Part shown: one piece after another, positions 35,637-56,430 of the stretch
Layout of the letters: every line of letters starts with the position of its first letter
How positions within the stretch are numbered: the first letter of the stretch is position 1
Origin: Ascidia mentula
Lineage: Eukaryota > Chordata > Ascidiacea > Phlebobranchia > Ascidiidae
DNA length: 64,000 nucleotides
Assembly: GCA_947561715.1 (NCBI GenBank)
Contig: OX387204.1
Coordinates: 3,477,001 to 3,541,000 of the forward strand
Direction of reading: 5' to 3'
Translations under genes and position numbers: made by a program
The notes under the pieces: generated by a model
Seen by the model: only the letters and a program-made list of their open reading frames with translations
Told to the model about the DNA's origin: nothing
Database searches by the model: none

Positions 35637-38092
35637 TATAGTTTGTGACGCATTGAAATACCTGGATCTTTATTATGCTTCTTGCTTCGTCCATCTCGTC
35701 AACAATTTCTTGTAAAACTCCATCGCGCTGCATGAACTGTGGCATCCTGAAAATTAAAACCGTGTGTTATGTTAAGGTGGACTGATTTGCCTGCAGTTCA
35801 GCGCAAAGTGAATAAATATACACGACAACGTTTAAGTTAAATTTGTACATTAATAAAAAAAAAAAAAAATTCGGCTGCTCTTAACCCGCAAATTACCTGT
35901 CAGGCAAACACTGGCCCTTTTTATTTTCCCACTCCCGCTTATGTTGTTTCCTGCGGGTTTCGATCAATCGAAGGAAGAAGGATCGATTCCTCAGCCAACT
36001 TCTGGCAGAATTCTGAGGGTTCGGAGATGAAATCGACGACACTGCACATTTCTTAGCATGCTTTGGCCTGGTTAAGCACAAATATACATAAATACAGGAA
36101 AAATTAGAAAAGGAATATTTCATGGACGAATGTAACGTTTAAAAAAAACAATCGTCGATAATTTCACTAAATTTATTTTCTATGTATGTAATCGTATATA
36201 TGTATAAAAATTTCATTAGAAGATAAATGTTTATAATCACAGTAGTAAGTAATTTGCCAAAGTGAAGATTGGCGCTCTGCTTTTACTACGTTTGTTTTTC
36301 ACGAAATATTACATCTCACAAATGTCATAACTCACGTTTCGCCTTTCACGTCTGGCACGCTGTTGGTATCCAAGCCGGTTGAATATCCACCTGAGGCAAG
36401 ACTACAAGTCGACGTATTCGCCGAGCAACCAATCCCGTCTGCTCTTTCCTCGTTGGCGGTAAAACAGTGGTTTGGGCAGCAATCTTGGGAGACCACCGAC
36501 GAACTGGACAAGGGAAGCTCAAAGGCAGCAAGAGCCACTGATTCGGATATTTGCGGCGGCAGTAGGTCCGTTTTGTTGTCACCAGAAGGCTCCAACGGTT
36601 CGACATCACGTTTGTTTTCCATTGGCGTCACAATTTGGCCACCTCCAAAGCAGTAACCTTCGGAACTGCCGTCTGGAAGTGAGCGTAAAGGTGATATTTG
36701 GTAAATGGGCCCAAGGACGAGCGCATCTTCTTCCCCCTGATTATCCCAGCGGGAATAATGGTCAGGCTTCTGTCTTGAACTCTTCAAACTTTTGACAGCG
36801 GCGCAATCGCAGTTGTTATTTCGGTCGCAAAAACGTTTCACGGTTTTGCTGTCGCCTGTAGTGTGAGAACGAGACGGACAGAATCCAGACATACAGATCT
36901 CAGCTGGTGACATTGATATCAGGTCTGGCTTTTCTTTCAAACTGATTTCTGTTGGTGAAATTCCTTTCAGTCTCTTCTCGAAGTTCGATTTTAGACCGGA
37001 TCGGCCCCGTCGGTGTCCCGTGGTGACCCCCCTACGCCTCTTAGTGGCAGAACAAGATTCCCTAGAGCTGTCGATCGGTGTCGCTCGCGAGTTACCCAGC
37101 GACGAAACACTGGTGGAAGGCGAGGCAGAGGAGTTAGTGCGCGTTCGTGGCTTGCTATACGGGGGCCCCAACAAATCGCAGTTGTGTCTTCTATGTCCAG
37201 ATGAAGACGTAGATGTGGAGGTTGAAAACGTTGTTGAGGAGGTGCTGGTTGTTGAAGTATCACGACGGGAAACTCCCGATATCGAATGCACACGACTTCT
37301 TCCTCTGCGGACACACGGGATTATTGTACGGTTTTTACGAGAGATGAGACTTCTCATCCGCTTCTGATCTACAAACTGTTCGGACTGTAGGCTGTCTTTA
37401 TGGCTTGCCCTCTTTGGCGTAATGCATTCCGTTCTTTGCAAGGGAAAGGTTGGACTGGGCGACCCGGACCTTGGTGTGGAAGGAAGTGAGGAGTTTGCTT
37501 TAAGTCTCTTAAGGACCTTCTTGGAGGTGCTAATGGCCGGAAGAGTGTGATACCTTCTCTCTTTAACCGAACTCCCACTGTTCGAAGTGACGGGCGAAGT
37601 CGCTGGTAATATACGAAACCCAAACCGGTTCGTGCCTGTTGGTGTTGGACGCGTTTCTTTTTTCACGTGTTTTGAGTCGTTCTCTTCGCCGTCTGATTTC
37701 GACCTTGAACGTATAGGTTGTGGGGTTCCCCTGACTTGGTAATTTGTTGTCGCGATAAAGTCTAGAGCACTCGGAGTGTTGGGAACGCTTTGAGGCACTT
37801 TGCTAGCCGTTTTCTTCGACGAGGACTTGAAGCCGCCGAAAAAGTGATCAATATTAGTGGCCGAGGGGCGGGGCAGTCGCATTCTTGCAGACATGCTAGG
37901 GGAACTTGCTGCTTGTTCGTCACCTTTGCAGTCGCTCGATTTTGCTTTGTTACTTTTACGCAAAGAAAGGTGAAGAGGTGACTTAAATGCGAGTTTCTTG
38001 CTGGCCTTGATTCTTGGAGAGCCAAAATTTCGTAGTTTTCCGTCGCTTTCCGTCGATGGTTTCAGGCTCTTCGGCCGTGGCTCAGACTGCAT
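31499..38092 (-). CDS. Unrecognised Ser/Arg-rich protein with C-terminal coiled coil, 5 exons
   Basis: Minus-strand exons 38092-36336, 36067-35897, 35746-35662, 35496-35368 and 32059-31499 join in frame to 900 residues. I chose ATG at 38092 because the open frame upstream has no ATG and crosses an acceptor-like ttgtcag; an upstream noncoding exon is likely. The 585-residue first exon is low-complexity, rich in Ser, Thr, Arg and Lys, including a Ser/Thr tract encoded near 37200-37260. Exons 2-4 encode a charged helical stretch (for example IVDEMDEARSIIKIQESEID and EEECYRVEAEIYRERAENES) that should form a coiled coil. The last exon ends in a more hydrophobic segment (LVGSVLPQVLLLSSLI) close to the C-terminus. 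I do not recognise a family; a cytoskeletal or centrosomal scaffold is only a guess. The last intron contains the repeat element at 32081-34800. Confidence 0.7.
32081..32913. repeat. Direct repeat copy 1 (833 bp)
   Basis: Identical by eye to 33968-34800. It starts TTGAAGGCCGC, ends ATGCGGCCT and holds an internal 28-bp duplication (32369-32396 and 32554-32581) plus the palindrome CCCCCGGGGG at 32484-32493. The right flank is TTAA, not TGAA as on the left. Its left end is only 22 bases from the splice acceptor of the host gene's last exon. Confidence 0.9.
32086..34799. mobile_element. Composite repeat element: two identical ~827-bp units around a 1.06-kb spacer
   Basis: Two direct repeats, 32081-32913 and 33968-34800, are 833 bp each with a constant 1887-bp offset and no difference seen by eye. 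Within each, a 12-bp terminal inverted repeat runs from GGCCGCATCTCT (32086, 33973) to AGAGATGCGGCC (ends 32912, 34799). The whole structure is flanked by TGAA on the left (32082-32085) and TGAA on the right (34800-34803), a possible 4-bp target duplication. The right copy alone also has TGAA on both sides. No transposase, integrase or reverse transcriptase is visible; the 150-179-codon minus-strand frames in the copies resemble nothing known to me. Ends are not TG...CA, so an LTR element is unlikely. Best reading: a non-autonomous DNA transposon present twice, or a composite unit. Identity of the copies suggests recent origin or an assembly artefact. Confidence 0.7.
32914..33967. other. Spacer between the two direct repeats
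   Basis: 1054 bases of AT-rich sequence enclosed by the two repeats. It has only short open frames (for example 79 codons on plus at 33095-33334) with no recognisable domain. A 10-11 base stretch close to CAATATAGGYC occurs near each end in opposite orientation, too short to call inverted repeats. Function unknown. Confidence 0.5.
33968..34800. repeat. Direct repeat copy 2 (833 bp)
   Basis: Identical by eye to 32081-32913, with no indel because start and end offsets are both 1887. TGAA occurs on both sides of the GGCC...GGCC core (33969-33972 and 34800-34803). It has the same internal 28-bp duplication as copy 1. Confidence 0.9.
34801..35367 (-). other. Remainder of the coiled-coil gene's last intron
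   Basis: Unique intron sequence between repeat copy 2 and the donor AAG|gtgaga at 35367. I see no exon or repeat in it. Confidence 0.6.
35604..35635. repeat. (TA)n microsatellite
   Basis: An uninterrupted run of alternating T and A of about 30 bases in the intron between 35497 and 35661. Likely length-polymorphic. Confidence 0.9.
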
Positions 38093-40182
38093 CGTGGCCG
38101 TTCTTGGATTTTGTCTGACAACACAGGGTGGACGAACCAAGGGAACAGAAATATGTCGAACAAAAGCAAGAAAACTAAAACGAACTTTAAGTTAACATCT
38201 ACAGGCAAAAACACAGACCAGGAGGCGTGGAGTGGCCTAAAAAAGTTGAAACAAACATTGCTGTGCGTTATGTTTATTGTCACTCTAAATACATATTTTG
38301 TGACAAACAACTGCACTAATAGGCTACATCACCTTTGACACTCTACTTGTTTATGTCTGCTGCAGTAATTTCACATTTACATTACTCGAGTTACCAAGTT
38401 TTTTAACCATTTAGCTCTGTTGTTCGAGATAGCACAGTACATATTGATCGTTACAGACTTGCTACTCAAGTGCGTTGTGTTGTTATATCGATTTTATGGG
38501 TATTAGGAGATAACAAACAGAGTTTAGAAGCGCGCAACGCGCAGCTGCGAATTCCTTTCTGCTCACTTTCCAATTAATCTTTGGCCCAAAAATAAATACA
38601 TTTACTAGCAGTATACAAATATCTTTGTTGTTATCGTTCATTATCAATTCAAATACTTTTATTAAAATTGTTAGATCAAAATGACTTGCCTATTACATGA
38701 TTTAACTCCTGGTTTCCTGCCATAAAAAGAACAATCGCCTGTTTGATCAACACAGAACTCGTATGCTTTTTGAAATCACTCCTAAACATGGATACAACTG
38801 CTATACTACGCAAAACTGCAACTGTTGTCAACCTATCTATACACGACAACATCGGAACTCTCATAAACCGAGCGTCACATTCAAGCTCTGAAAGTGAACC
38901 ACTCACCTCCTGAAGTTATTGCAGTGTGCCTCAACTCAAAGGTGGTGTCAGTTATAAATGAACTTTTCAGCAGAAGGCCGGACAACCTAGCTAAAATCAC
39001 ACTGGTACTCGCAGCGGGGGTGCTCACAATTCTGACTAATTTCGCCCGCTGACTTAATCGTCTTGCGCTTCCAGGCTGCAAGCATTTAATTATCGTTTGT
39101 AGCTGGGGACAATCGCCTCTCGGTGGGTATTGTCTCGATAATTACTCGACAATGACCTTTGTTGCAATGTCGAATGTCGTCCGCGGTAATTGCAAGTTGC
39201 ATAGAGATATTTATGTGTAATACCTTTTGTTTAACGAGATAAATTAGCGACTTACGTAAGTTGGGTATTGATGGTTCAAGTAAATGAAGGTGATATTTAT
39301 AACCCTTCCAGTGTAACAAAAAAGGAACATCACCGCCAGTTTGCGTAAAATCTGTTGTACAAATACACTAGGTTTGCATTAAAAATAGTTTGTAAGTCGT
39401 GGCAAAAGTGCAGCTATTCATACTGACAAACAGCAAATGATGCGCGTTTATCATCGTAAATATCATCAGTTTCATCAGTATCGATATTCCAACAAACACA
39501 AAACGAGGCCAGTAACTCTATTTAGAATATACACACAAAAGTAATGAATGATCATTGGTTAAATCAGAGTTGACAAACAACTAGCAAACTCACTTCGCTT
39601 TGCACTAAATCGGCTGAACAACAACCAGGCGACTTAAAACTGATGCACAAAGCTTGCGTAATGCATAGGAATCAGGCCAGGCGCCGAAGTCGTCCCAGAG
39701 GGACTTGAATAATTCATCAGCGGACTTACCTTGCGCCCAAACGTGCCCTTAATTGAAACGTCCACGTGCGTACTGCAGATACAGCTCCAGTTGCGACTCT
39801 AGGCGCCTCCGGAGGCCTCTTCGCTAAACTCGCACCTAATTAACTGCCTGTCGACACTCATTTTCAACCGACAAAGGTTCTGGCATGCGGCTAACACGGA
39901 AAATAATATACACAAGGGGGCTTTGAGACAAGTATATTCAAGATGTGTACAGCGCAACGCCAAGGCAGCACACAAGAGATACGACGTTACAACGCATTTT
40001 CATTTAATTTGGTATCAACGAAAATGAAAGTGCTAAATGATGTTGACCGCCCTGCTGCTGGGTAACCAAATGTAAAATAGCAGAATTGAAAACTTGAGTT
40101 CAAAACAGATAGCACAAGGAATGACGTTTGGCTGTGACGTAGCTGACGGGAGAGGACCTCGTCGACCTTGACCTCGTGTAGG
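38093..40182. other. Intergenic region between DDX46 3' end and coiled-coil gene 5' end
   Basis: 2.1 kb separating two minus-strand genes. It should hold the coiled-coil gene promoter and the DDX46 3' UTR. On the minus strand an ATTAAA (plus 40003-40008) lies about 175 bases after the DDX46 stop and is a possible poly(A) signal. No coding exon, RNA gene or transposon was recognised. Confidence 0.55.
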
Positions 40183-49911
<9,729 letters not shown>

Positions 49912-50925
49912 GTTGTTTTGTTGCTGGTATGATTGGTAAATAAACTGTTTTTTACGCAGATTTAGTTGTTTGTCTGCTCTGAACAAACCCACGATAAGTT
50001 ACTTTCTGTGCAGTGATGCGTAACAGCACGAAAGCTTATTCCACCGTGACCAGATAATTGCGAAAAATAAATAAAATTGCCAATTTTTTATCAAATGCGT
50101 AAATTTCACTGTAAACACAACAAGGTTGTGAATTTTTGGAAAATGTGAACAAAAATGTCCGAATGCACTTCGACAAGGAAATTACTGCGAGCATAAAATG
50201 CGTCCTATTGTACTTCGCGCAAGATCGCTTTGTTTTGGGCGTCATTATCTCCATTCTTGGCGCTTTGTTTACGAGGTCATGATAGACGTGCAGACAAGCA
50301 AATTAAAACTACTGAATATGAAAACAAACGTTGGCTGTTGAATCGCGTAAATTACTGCAATACGCTACTTGTTTTTGGTGCTAAATAAAGTGGTAAATGT
50401 CCGGAAAAAATCCCAAATTACCGAAAGTTTTACTGGCATTTTGGACATTTGTCTAAAAGTTTTCATTAAAATAAAAAACCATTACGGGGTATATGCATTC
50501 CGAGATTATATCGCTAATTTTTTACCAGTTACCGACTGCCAGTAAACACGTCTTGCGACTTATTCCATCGCATACTCCGTAATATGCACTGATGTATTTT
50601 ACGCTTGTACTGCTTAACGCCATATGCTGGAACAACAAACTGTAGGAAAGTCTATTTTGTCATATTGCATTGAAAGAAACCACAAGAAATGTCCGACAAA
50701 GGGCACATCTTCCAGAGGTTCAAGAACTTATGGCAAAAAAAAGCAAACGCTTTTGGTCTTTGCGCAAGTTTCCACGATCTGAATTTTTCATCACATTTCA
50801 TCAACAAAAATGTTACACAATATAAGACACTTCGGTGGAGGCAAAAATGGCAGAGATAAAGATAACGTCACCCGAAGATAAAAAAATACATGCAGCACAT
50901 AATAGGACAACGATATTCAAAAAGA
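49912..50925. other. Intergenic region upstream of DDX46 and downstream of the TIF1-like gene
   Basis: About 1 kb holding the DDX46 5' flank and the TIF1-like 3' UTR, both minus strand. A tract ending in ccag, with AG at plus 49925-49924, lies 12 bases before the DDX46 ATG. No gene or RNA was recognised. Confidence 0.55.
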
Positions 50926-53900
50926 TCATGGATGTGTCATACTTTCCACAGCAACATTGCCAACTTCTAACCTATTTTCTTTCTCGCCGTCAGTGCCCTG
51001 TCAAATAAAACAAATAAATGTTACTCCAACAAAACTAATGACTTGCATGATAGCAATGAGCATTGTGCGATATTCTATTCAACAATAGACAATATACTAC
51101 TGCTATTGTGCAACACAAAACTTTCTGCATTAAAACAGTTAATAAAATCTTGTGCTGGTCCTGTTGCCAGAAATAACGCAATTTTTAAATGGAACGTTAA
51201 TTAAAGAAACGTTAATTTTGGCCCGAAGATCGACTATATTGAGGACAAAAACCTTGCAACCAACTCTTTATGGTCCATAGACTTGTAACCCGGGCTTTCG
51301 ATATCTTAAACTTACATCAAAATAATCGCAAATGTATATTATCCAATATGCAATGTATGAATAAAACAGGAACGTGTAGTTAAGGTTGATATTATTACAA
51401 AGCACGAGGAGCTTACAGAGGAATCGTCATCTGAATCTGACGGATGCCACAGTTCGTCTTGTTCAAGCGCCAGTTTAGCGTCGGCTACTGTCTGTTGTGA
51501 CGTTTCGTCGTCATCGGATGGAATGTTTTCTTCTTCGCACAAAAACGCTGTGGAAAGTGAAATAGTTGATGATTTGCACCGATTGTTAAAACTACACGAA
51601 TGTTCGACGAACATTAGAAAAAAATAACTAAAAAATACGACAATTTCAATCAAATGCAAAAGAAACTAGAAGTGCCACCAAACTTAATCGTATTTATACC
51701 TTTATCTGGGATTTATGTAAAAACGAAATAAACTGCTTGCCTTCCAAAGTGGCTTTTTGTTTCATGACGAGCTGAGAGAGATACGGCTTCAAATCTTGAA
51801 AATACAGCAAAACTTTCTCGAAAAAGCATTTCTGAAGACATCTTGCTTGTTTTCCAAGGACAGAGTTTTCCTAAAAGTAAATTGTATTAAAATATTTAAA
51901 AAGTCCTTTTTGAACTTAAATTCAAGGGCGCACCCCGTTGAAAACGTAGCAGTTAGTAAACATGAGTTGAAGATCTTTTATCATTGCTCTAACGTTGCCA
52001 TAGTGAACTGCGTTTGATTGGTCGAGTTTGAGACGAATCTTTTTCAAATCCATCGGCTTCTTGATAACTTTATAGTATTTGGGAACCTTTAAAATATTTT
52101 TTTACCACTTTTTTTGAGAAAACATGGGTTTGGAACTCTATAAAATGGATAACAAAGCTCATTCCAACAAACTAGTAAATTACAATCTGCACTACGCTTA
52201 CCGATTGCTTAACGGGTTCTTGGAAGTTAATACTCTCTGGTTGAATGAGAAGATGCAGCAGCATTCGCTCACAGAACTGTAATTGAAGTAACCCCGGGTA
52301 AATTTTACTTTTCACGACGCACTAAAAAGAGAGCATACTCGCTGTTCTTTGCCTTGAAGACCTATTTCATTCCCACTGTGGCTGTAACTTTCGTCCAAGT
52401 TGCGACATAGCGTACATTGCCAGAAACCGCTGAAAAATCGTTGATTATAACATCGCTCACGAACGTGGGATAAATGCATATTTTGTAGTGATGCATCGAA
52501 AGTTCGGTTTGGTTTCGAACGAATATTTTGCAAAATTCCACTAACTTTTGCCGAAAATTCATATTCATATAAAAATGCTGTTTTGGTGTATCACTAATCT
52601 TTTGTATCTGAAGTACCTGGGATTCGATCTTAACGTTGGAACATGACACTGGAGATGATAGACCTTCGGACAGGATTCACAACATAGTAAGTCACCTCCG
52701 TTATTGCACACCGCGCACCAATCCTCGTTTGCGTCACACTGTAATATATATGTCACGGTAAAGCGTGGTAAACGGAAACAGATAACCAACAACATTGAAT
52801 TTGCAACACAGAGTATGTTTTTGCTTGAAAAATAAACAGAGACAAAATAGTCTTACAGAAACTTCCAGAACTTTCGGGTTGAGAACAACGACATCGCTCT
52901 CATCACCTATAAAAGTATCACACAAATATGGCCACAACATATCTACCAAGTACTTGATATTATTTGCAAACATAAACATGTGGTTCCAGGAAAATACCAG
53001 GTGAATCAAGATCCTCTGAGTAGTGTTCATCCAGTTGCTTTGCCAAGTTGAAAACCAAACCAGTGAAATGATTTGAATCGGCATTGCTCTTTTCATTCTA
53101 AATATAAATAAAATTCTAATCTATCGATAACTTCATTGTTTTTTTGACAGGATTGATTTATTAAAATGGGATAGATTCAGTCTGTTTACACAAATTGCCT
53201 TACAGTTGTGGTAAATTTATGGCAGTTATGTTCATGCAGAGGGCAAGTTTTTGAATAGAGACCGTAACTCACCTCTGCAATTCCGGGCAAATCGTTTAAA
53301 TCAATGAGGTCAGGTGGAAGTAGATCTTGTGGGTTGTCAGGTCTAAAAAGTGTTACGCTGTAGCAAGCTTGGGTAAACCAAAGCAGAAACTTACTCAGGG
53401 CTTGTATCGTTTTGTTTGGCATTTTCCTTTCCCAATGACTTTTCAGCTGTGTAGAAATAAGAGGTGAAAATTTGTTATTCCACCTTTACCCTGCATTTTG
53501 CACCTTGCAGATTTTCTTGGTTGGTGCAAAATAATTAAAAAATTTTAAAAAAACAACAACTTTTTAGCTTACTTGAGGAACTAACTTCATTATGTTGATG
53601 ATCTCTGTCACTAAAAACAGGTTTTTCATAGACTTTGGTAAAAAAAATTTAAACATAGGGCATGCAATGCCACAAAACGTTTTCTCAGTAAAAAATAACT
53701 GTGACAAAATAGATTGATTGGAGAACTGAACTTACCCAGAATCCACTTTTAGCCTTGATGGGGAATAGAGTTTTTGCATGCGTTCAAAAATACTCCGGTC
53801 AGTAAAGTGACCTATTGCTAAAAAACTGTGTCAAATATGGCACTGTCCATAGATTGTTCACAGAAACTTACACTTTCGAGCTGATCCTGCAGTTTGTACG

Positions 53901-56430
53901 TCGACATTTGGAGTTTGGGAACTTTGACTTGTTTCCTACAAAACACAAACTTGTAATTCGTGACCTGCACAGGAAACATCAACTTATTATCAAATACCTG
54001 TTCCGAGGGTTGATCAGCAAGAGAAGATGTTTCCACCACCAAAATTTCTTCTGGGCCACTAAACAAACACAAGATATCCATTTAAACTCTGTTGTTTCTA
54101 AAATTAATATCAGGGACAAATATTAAAAAATACAGTTACATTCAAAAGCAAAGAAAGTTATAATTACAATTAACAAACTTATTACATTGTGTTGCTTATT
54201 GGTGGAGTCTCATTTGAAGAATTTTCAGTACACTTCTCAGCAGGACTCCAAAACAATCGACCTGTTGTGGAGTTGATATTATTGTACAAGGAAAATATAC
54301 AATTTATTTTAACCCGAACATTTACCCAAACACTTTTCCATTGTTTCCTTTGCAGACTCATTTGGAAAAAAGACAACATCCAATGCGGCTGGCAAGTTGT
54401 CGAAAGTCTTCCCCTGAAGTTCTTGAACACATTCACTAATCTGAAAAAATTCCATGGTCAAAAATAACCTTGCAACCAATAAATATAGAAGACGCAACTG
54501 GGCAAGTGTGGCAAAAACTCCGATCAAGGATAATGTATCGAAACATGTCTACCCAGCACACACTCAGGAAGTTCATAACAAAATAGGCTATTTACCAAGT
54601 TTTGTGCTTGCAATAGAGCAAACTCGTTTTGTTTCTGTTGTGCAACTGAGATGAACTGACTACAGTGTTTCACAGCATCTTCCATATGCTGGGTTAATCT
54701 CATATGGTTCGAAAGAACCATTTTTTGTTTTCTAAACAAAAGAAATGCGTCACTGGTGGACCAATGCCATCATACAGTTATAATACACAGCAACCGTACA
54801 GCAAAGCAGTTGTTGCCAGACTACTTACTCGCTGACATTTTTAATTTCATTCAAAAATGATTGCGACTTGTTTGAAACAAGCTGATGTAATTCATAATGG
54901 TAGGTCAACACTTCCCGCAGAACAGATTTCTGACATTCCTCCATATTCTTTAAACTGGCTTTGATATTTTGTTTGGAAATTTTAATACTTTCTGCTTTTT
55001 CCTGCACATAAAATACAATTATGTTAATGGCATCACTTAATCATGCCACAAATGTAAGTTGCCTTTAGTTTAGCTTGAACTGCATCAAGGTTCAGTCGCT
55101 CCTGATCAGCGGCTTCTTTGATAAACTTATACCTGTATGTCAATAAACAAAAGCTTATCATTTATTTTTCTTGCGAATAATTGTTAAAAACTATGGCCTA
55201 TTTATCAGAAACCTACTTATGATCTCTATGTTTCTCCAACTGGCAATCCCGGCATGTTAGAACGTTACATGTTTCACAATAAAGTTTCAGCACTTCACCA
55301 GCATGGTTTTTGCAGTATATCGGTTGTGACGCATTTTCCAGTCCACCTGTAACAACAAACATTGTTTACCTCAAATCACTAACACTGATAAAAATAGGTG
55401 AAATACTTTCGGAAAGAATGCTGTCATCCAATGTATCAAGAGCATGATCTTTTGTAAGCTTTACTCGCTTGTGTGCAGTTACGCATTCCTCGCACAAATA
55501 ATCCTCGCATGTGGAACAAAATCTATGACAAAAAAGTATATCCATAAATTGAACTAAAATAGTTGAATTTATATAAGGCCACCAACCGAACAGCATGATA
55601 GTTTTCATCACAACTTGTGCAAAGTTTTGCATCAACCAACTCTGTTGACTTCAAGGAGCCCATTGTGTTGTTTTGCTGGTAAACAAAGTGACTCTCAGTG
55701 ATAATGTTCAAAGATGACAGGCAGTTGCAATTGAAACATTTCAGCATGAGATGTTTTAGTGAAGAATCTTGATACAGTTTCAACTGCTGTAGGTTCTCCA
55801 GGGCTGTATCAGGAATGGTTGGATGTGGTTCTGTGGTATCATTTTCTTTGTCTAAATTCTCCTTTAAAGAGAAAAAATACAGTGATTAGTCACAATAAAA
55901 CAAAAGTAAAAAGTATTTACTAAAACCAATGGTGGTTCTAATGGGATTTATAAGCAATTGGTAACGACCTGTCACATACAAACATTATTATATTATACCT
56001 TCACAATCCTAGAATCTTCCTCACAAACCAAATACTTTTTCTTCAGAATACACTTGGAGCAAAACATGTGCAGACATCCAAGTAACAATGGAGTTTTGCC
56101 GGCAAACGTCTGATGACATATAAAGCAGATGTATAAAGAGGACTCAGAGTCCCTGTCCTCTTGCTCTCCTTGATTAGTAGATGTGTCATCACTTGAAATT
56201 GATACACCATCCACTGCACCAGTGCTTCCATTGCAACTGTTATTGTCTTCAGTTAATAGATTTCCATTGTCTTCTTGCAAAGTCAGTGGCAAGTCTTTTT
56301 GAATTGAACTATGAGCTTGTGCTTGGTTATTGCACATCGAGGTGTCCACTTGTTCATTTTCATTTGTCTTTAACACCTTGGTTAATTGAGGACTTTTTGT
56401 ATCTAATGGCCTTTTCAAAGAGTTTTCCAT
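50926..56430 (-). CDS. TIF1-family protein (TRIM24/TRIM33-like): RING, two B-boxes, coiled coil, PHD, bromodomain; 24 exons
   Basis: Minus-strand exons: 56430-55999, 55861-55587, 55522-55407, 55346-55217, 55132-55063, 55001-54829, 54731-54596, 54440-54326, 54261-54186, 54058-53998, 53935-53872, 53817-53736, 53610-53573, 53446-53395, 53342-53273, 53097-52998, 52906-52857, 52738-52617, 52429-52339, 52276-52202, 52086-51934, 51870-51741, 51547-51417, 50997-50926; 937 aa in frame. RING: C102xxC105, C119, H121, C124xxC127, last pair C186xxC189. B-box 1 is near 225-261 and B-box 2 near 286-316 ([18 protein letters not shown]), then a coiled coil. PHD 687-730 reads [18 protein letters not shown]...WQCTLC. 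Bromodomain is about 752-860 ([24 protein letters not shown]). In the family the PHD-bromo cassette reads histone H3 tails and RING is a ubiquitin E3; nuclear action is inferred. The middle region is much shorter than in TRIM33. Two introns have GC donors. Confidence 0.94.

Noticed and set aside
36991..37367. Overlapping 107- and 115-codon frames within the first exon of the coiled-coil gene
   Set aside because: Low-complexity Ser/Arg codons open several frames; only the 36336-38092 minus frame continues through proper splice phases.
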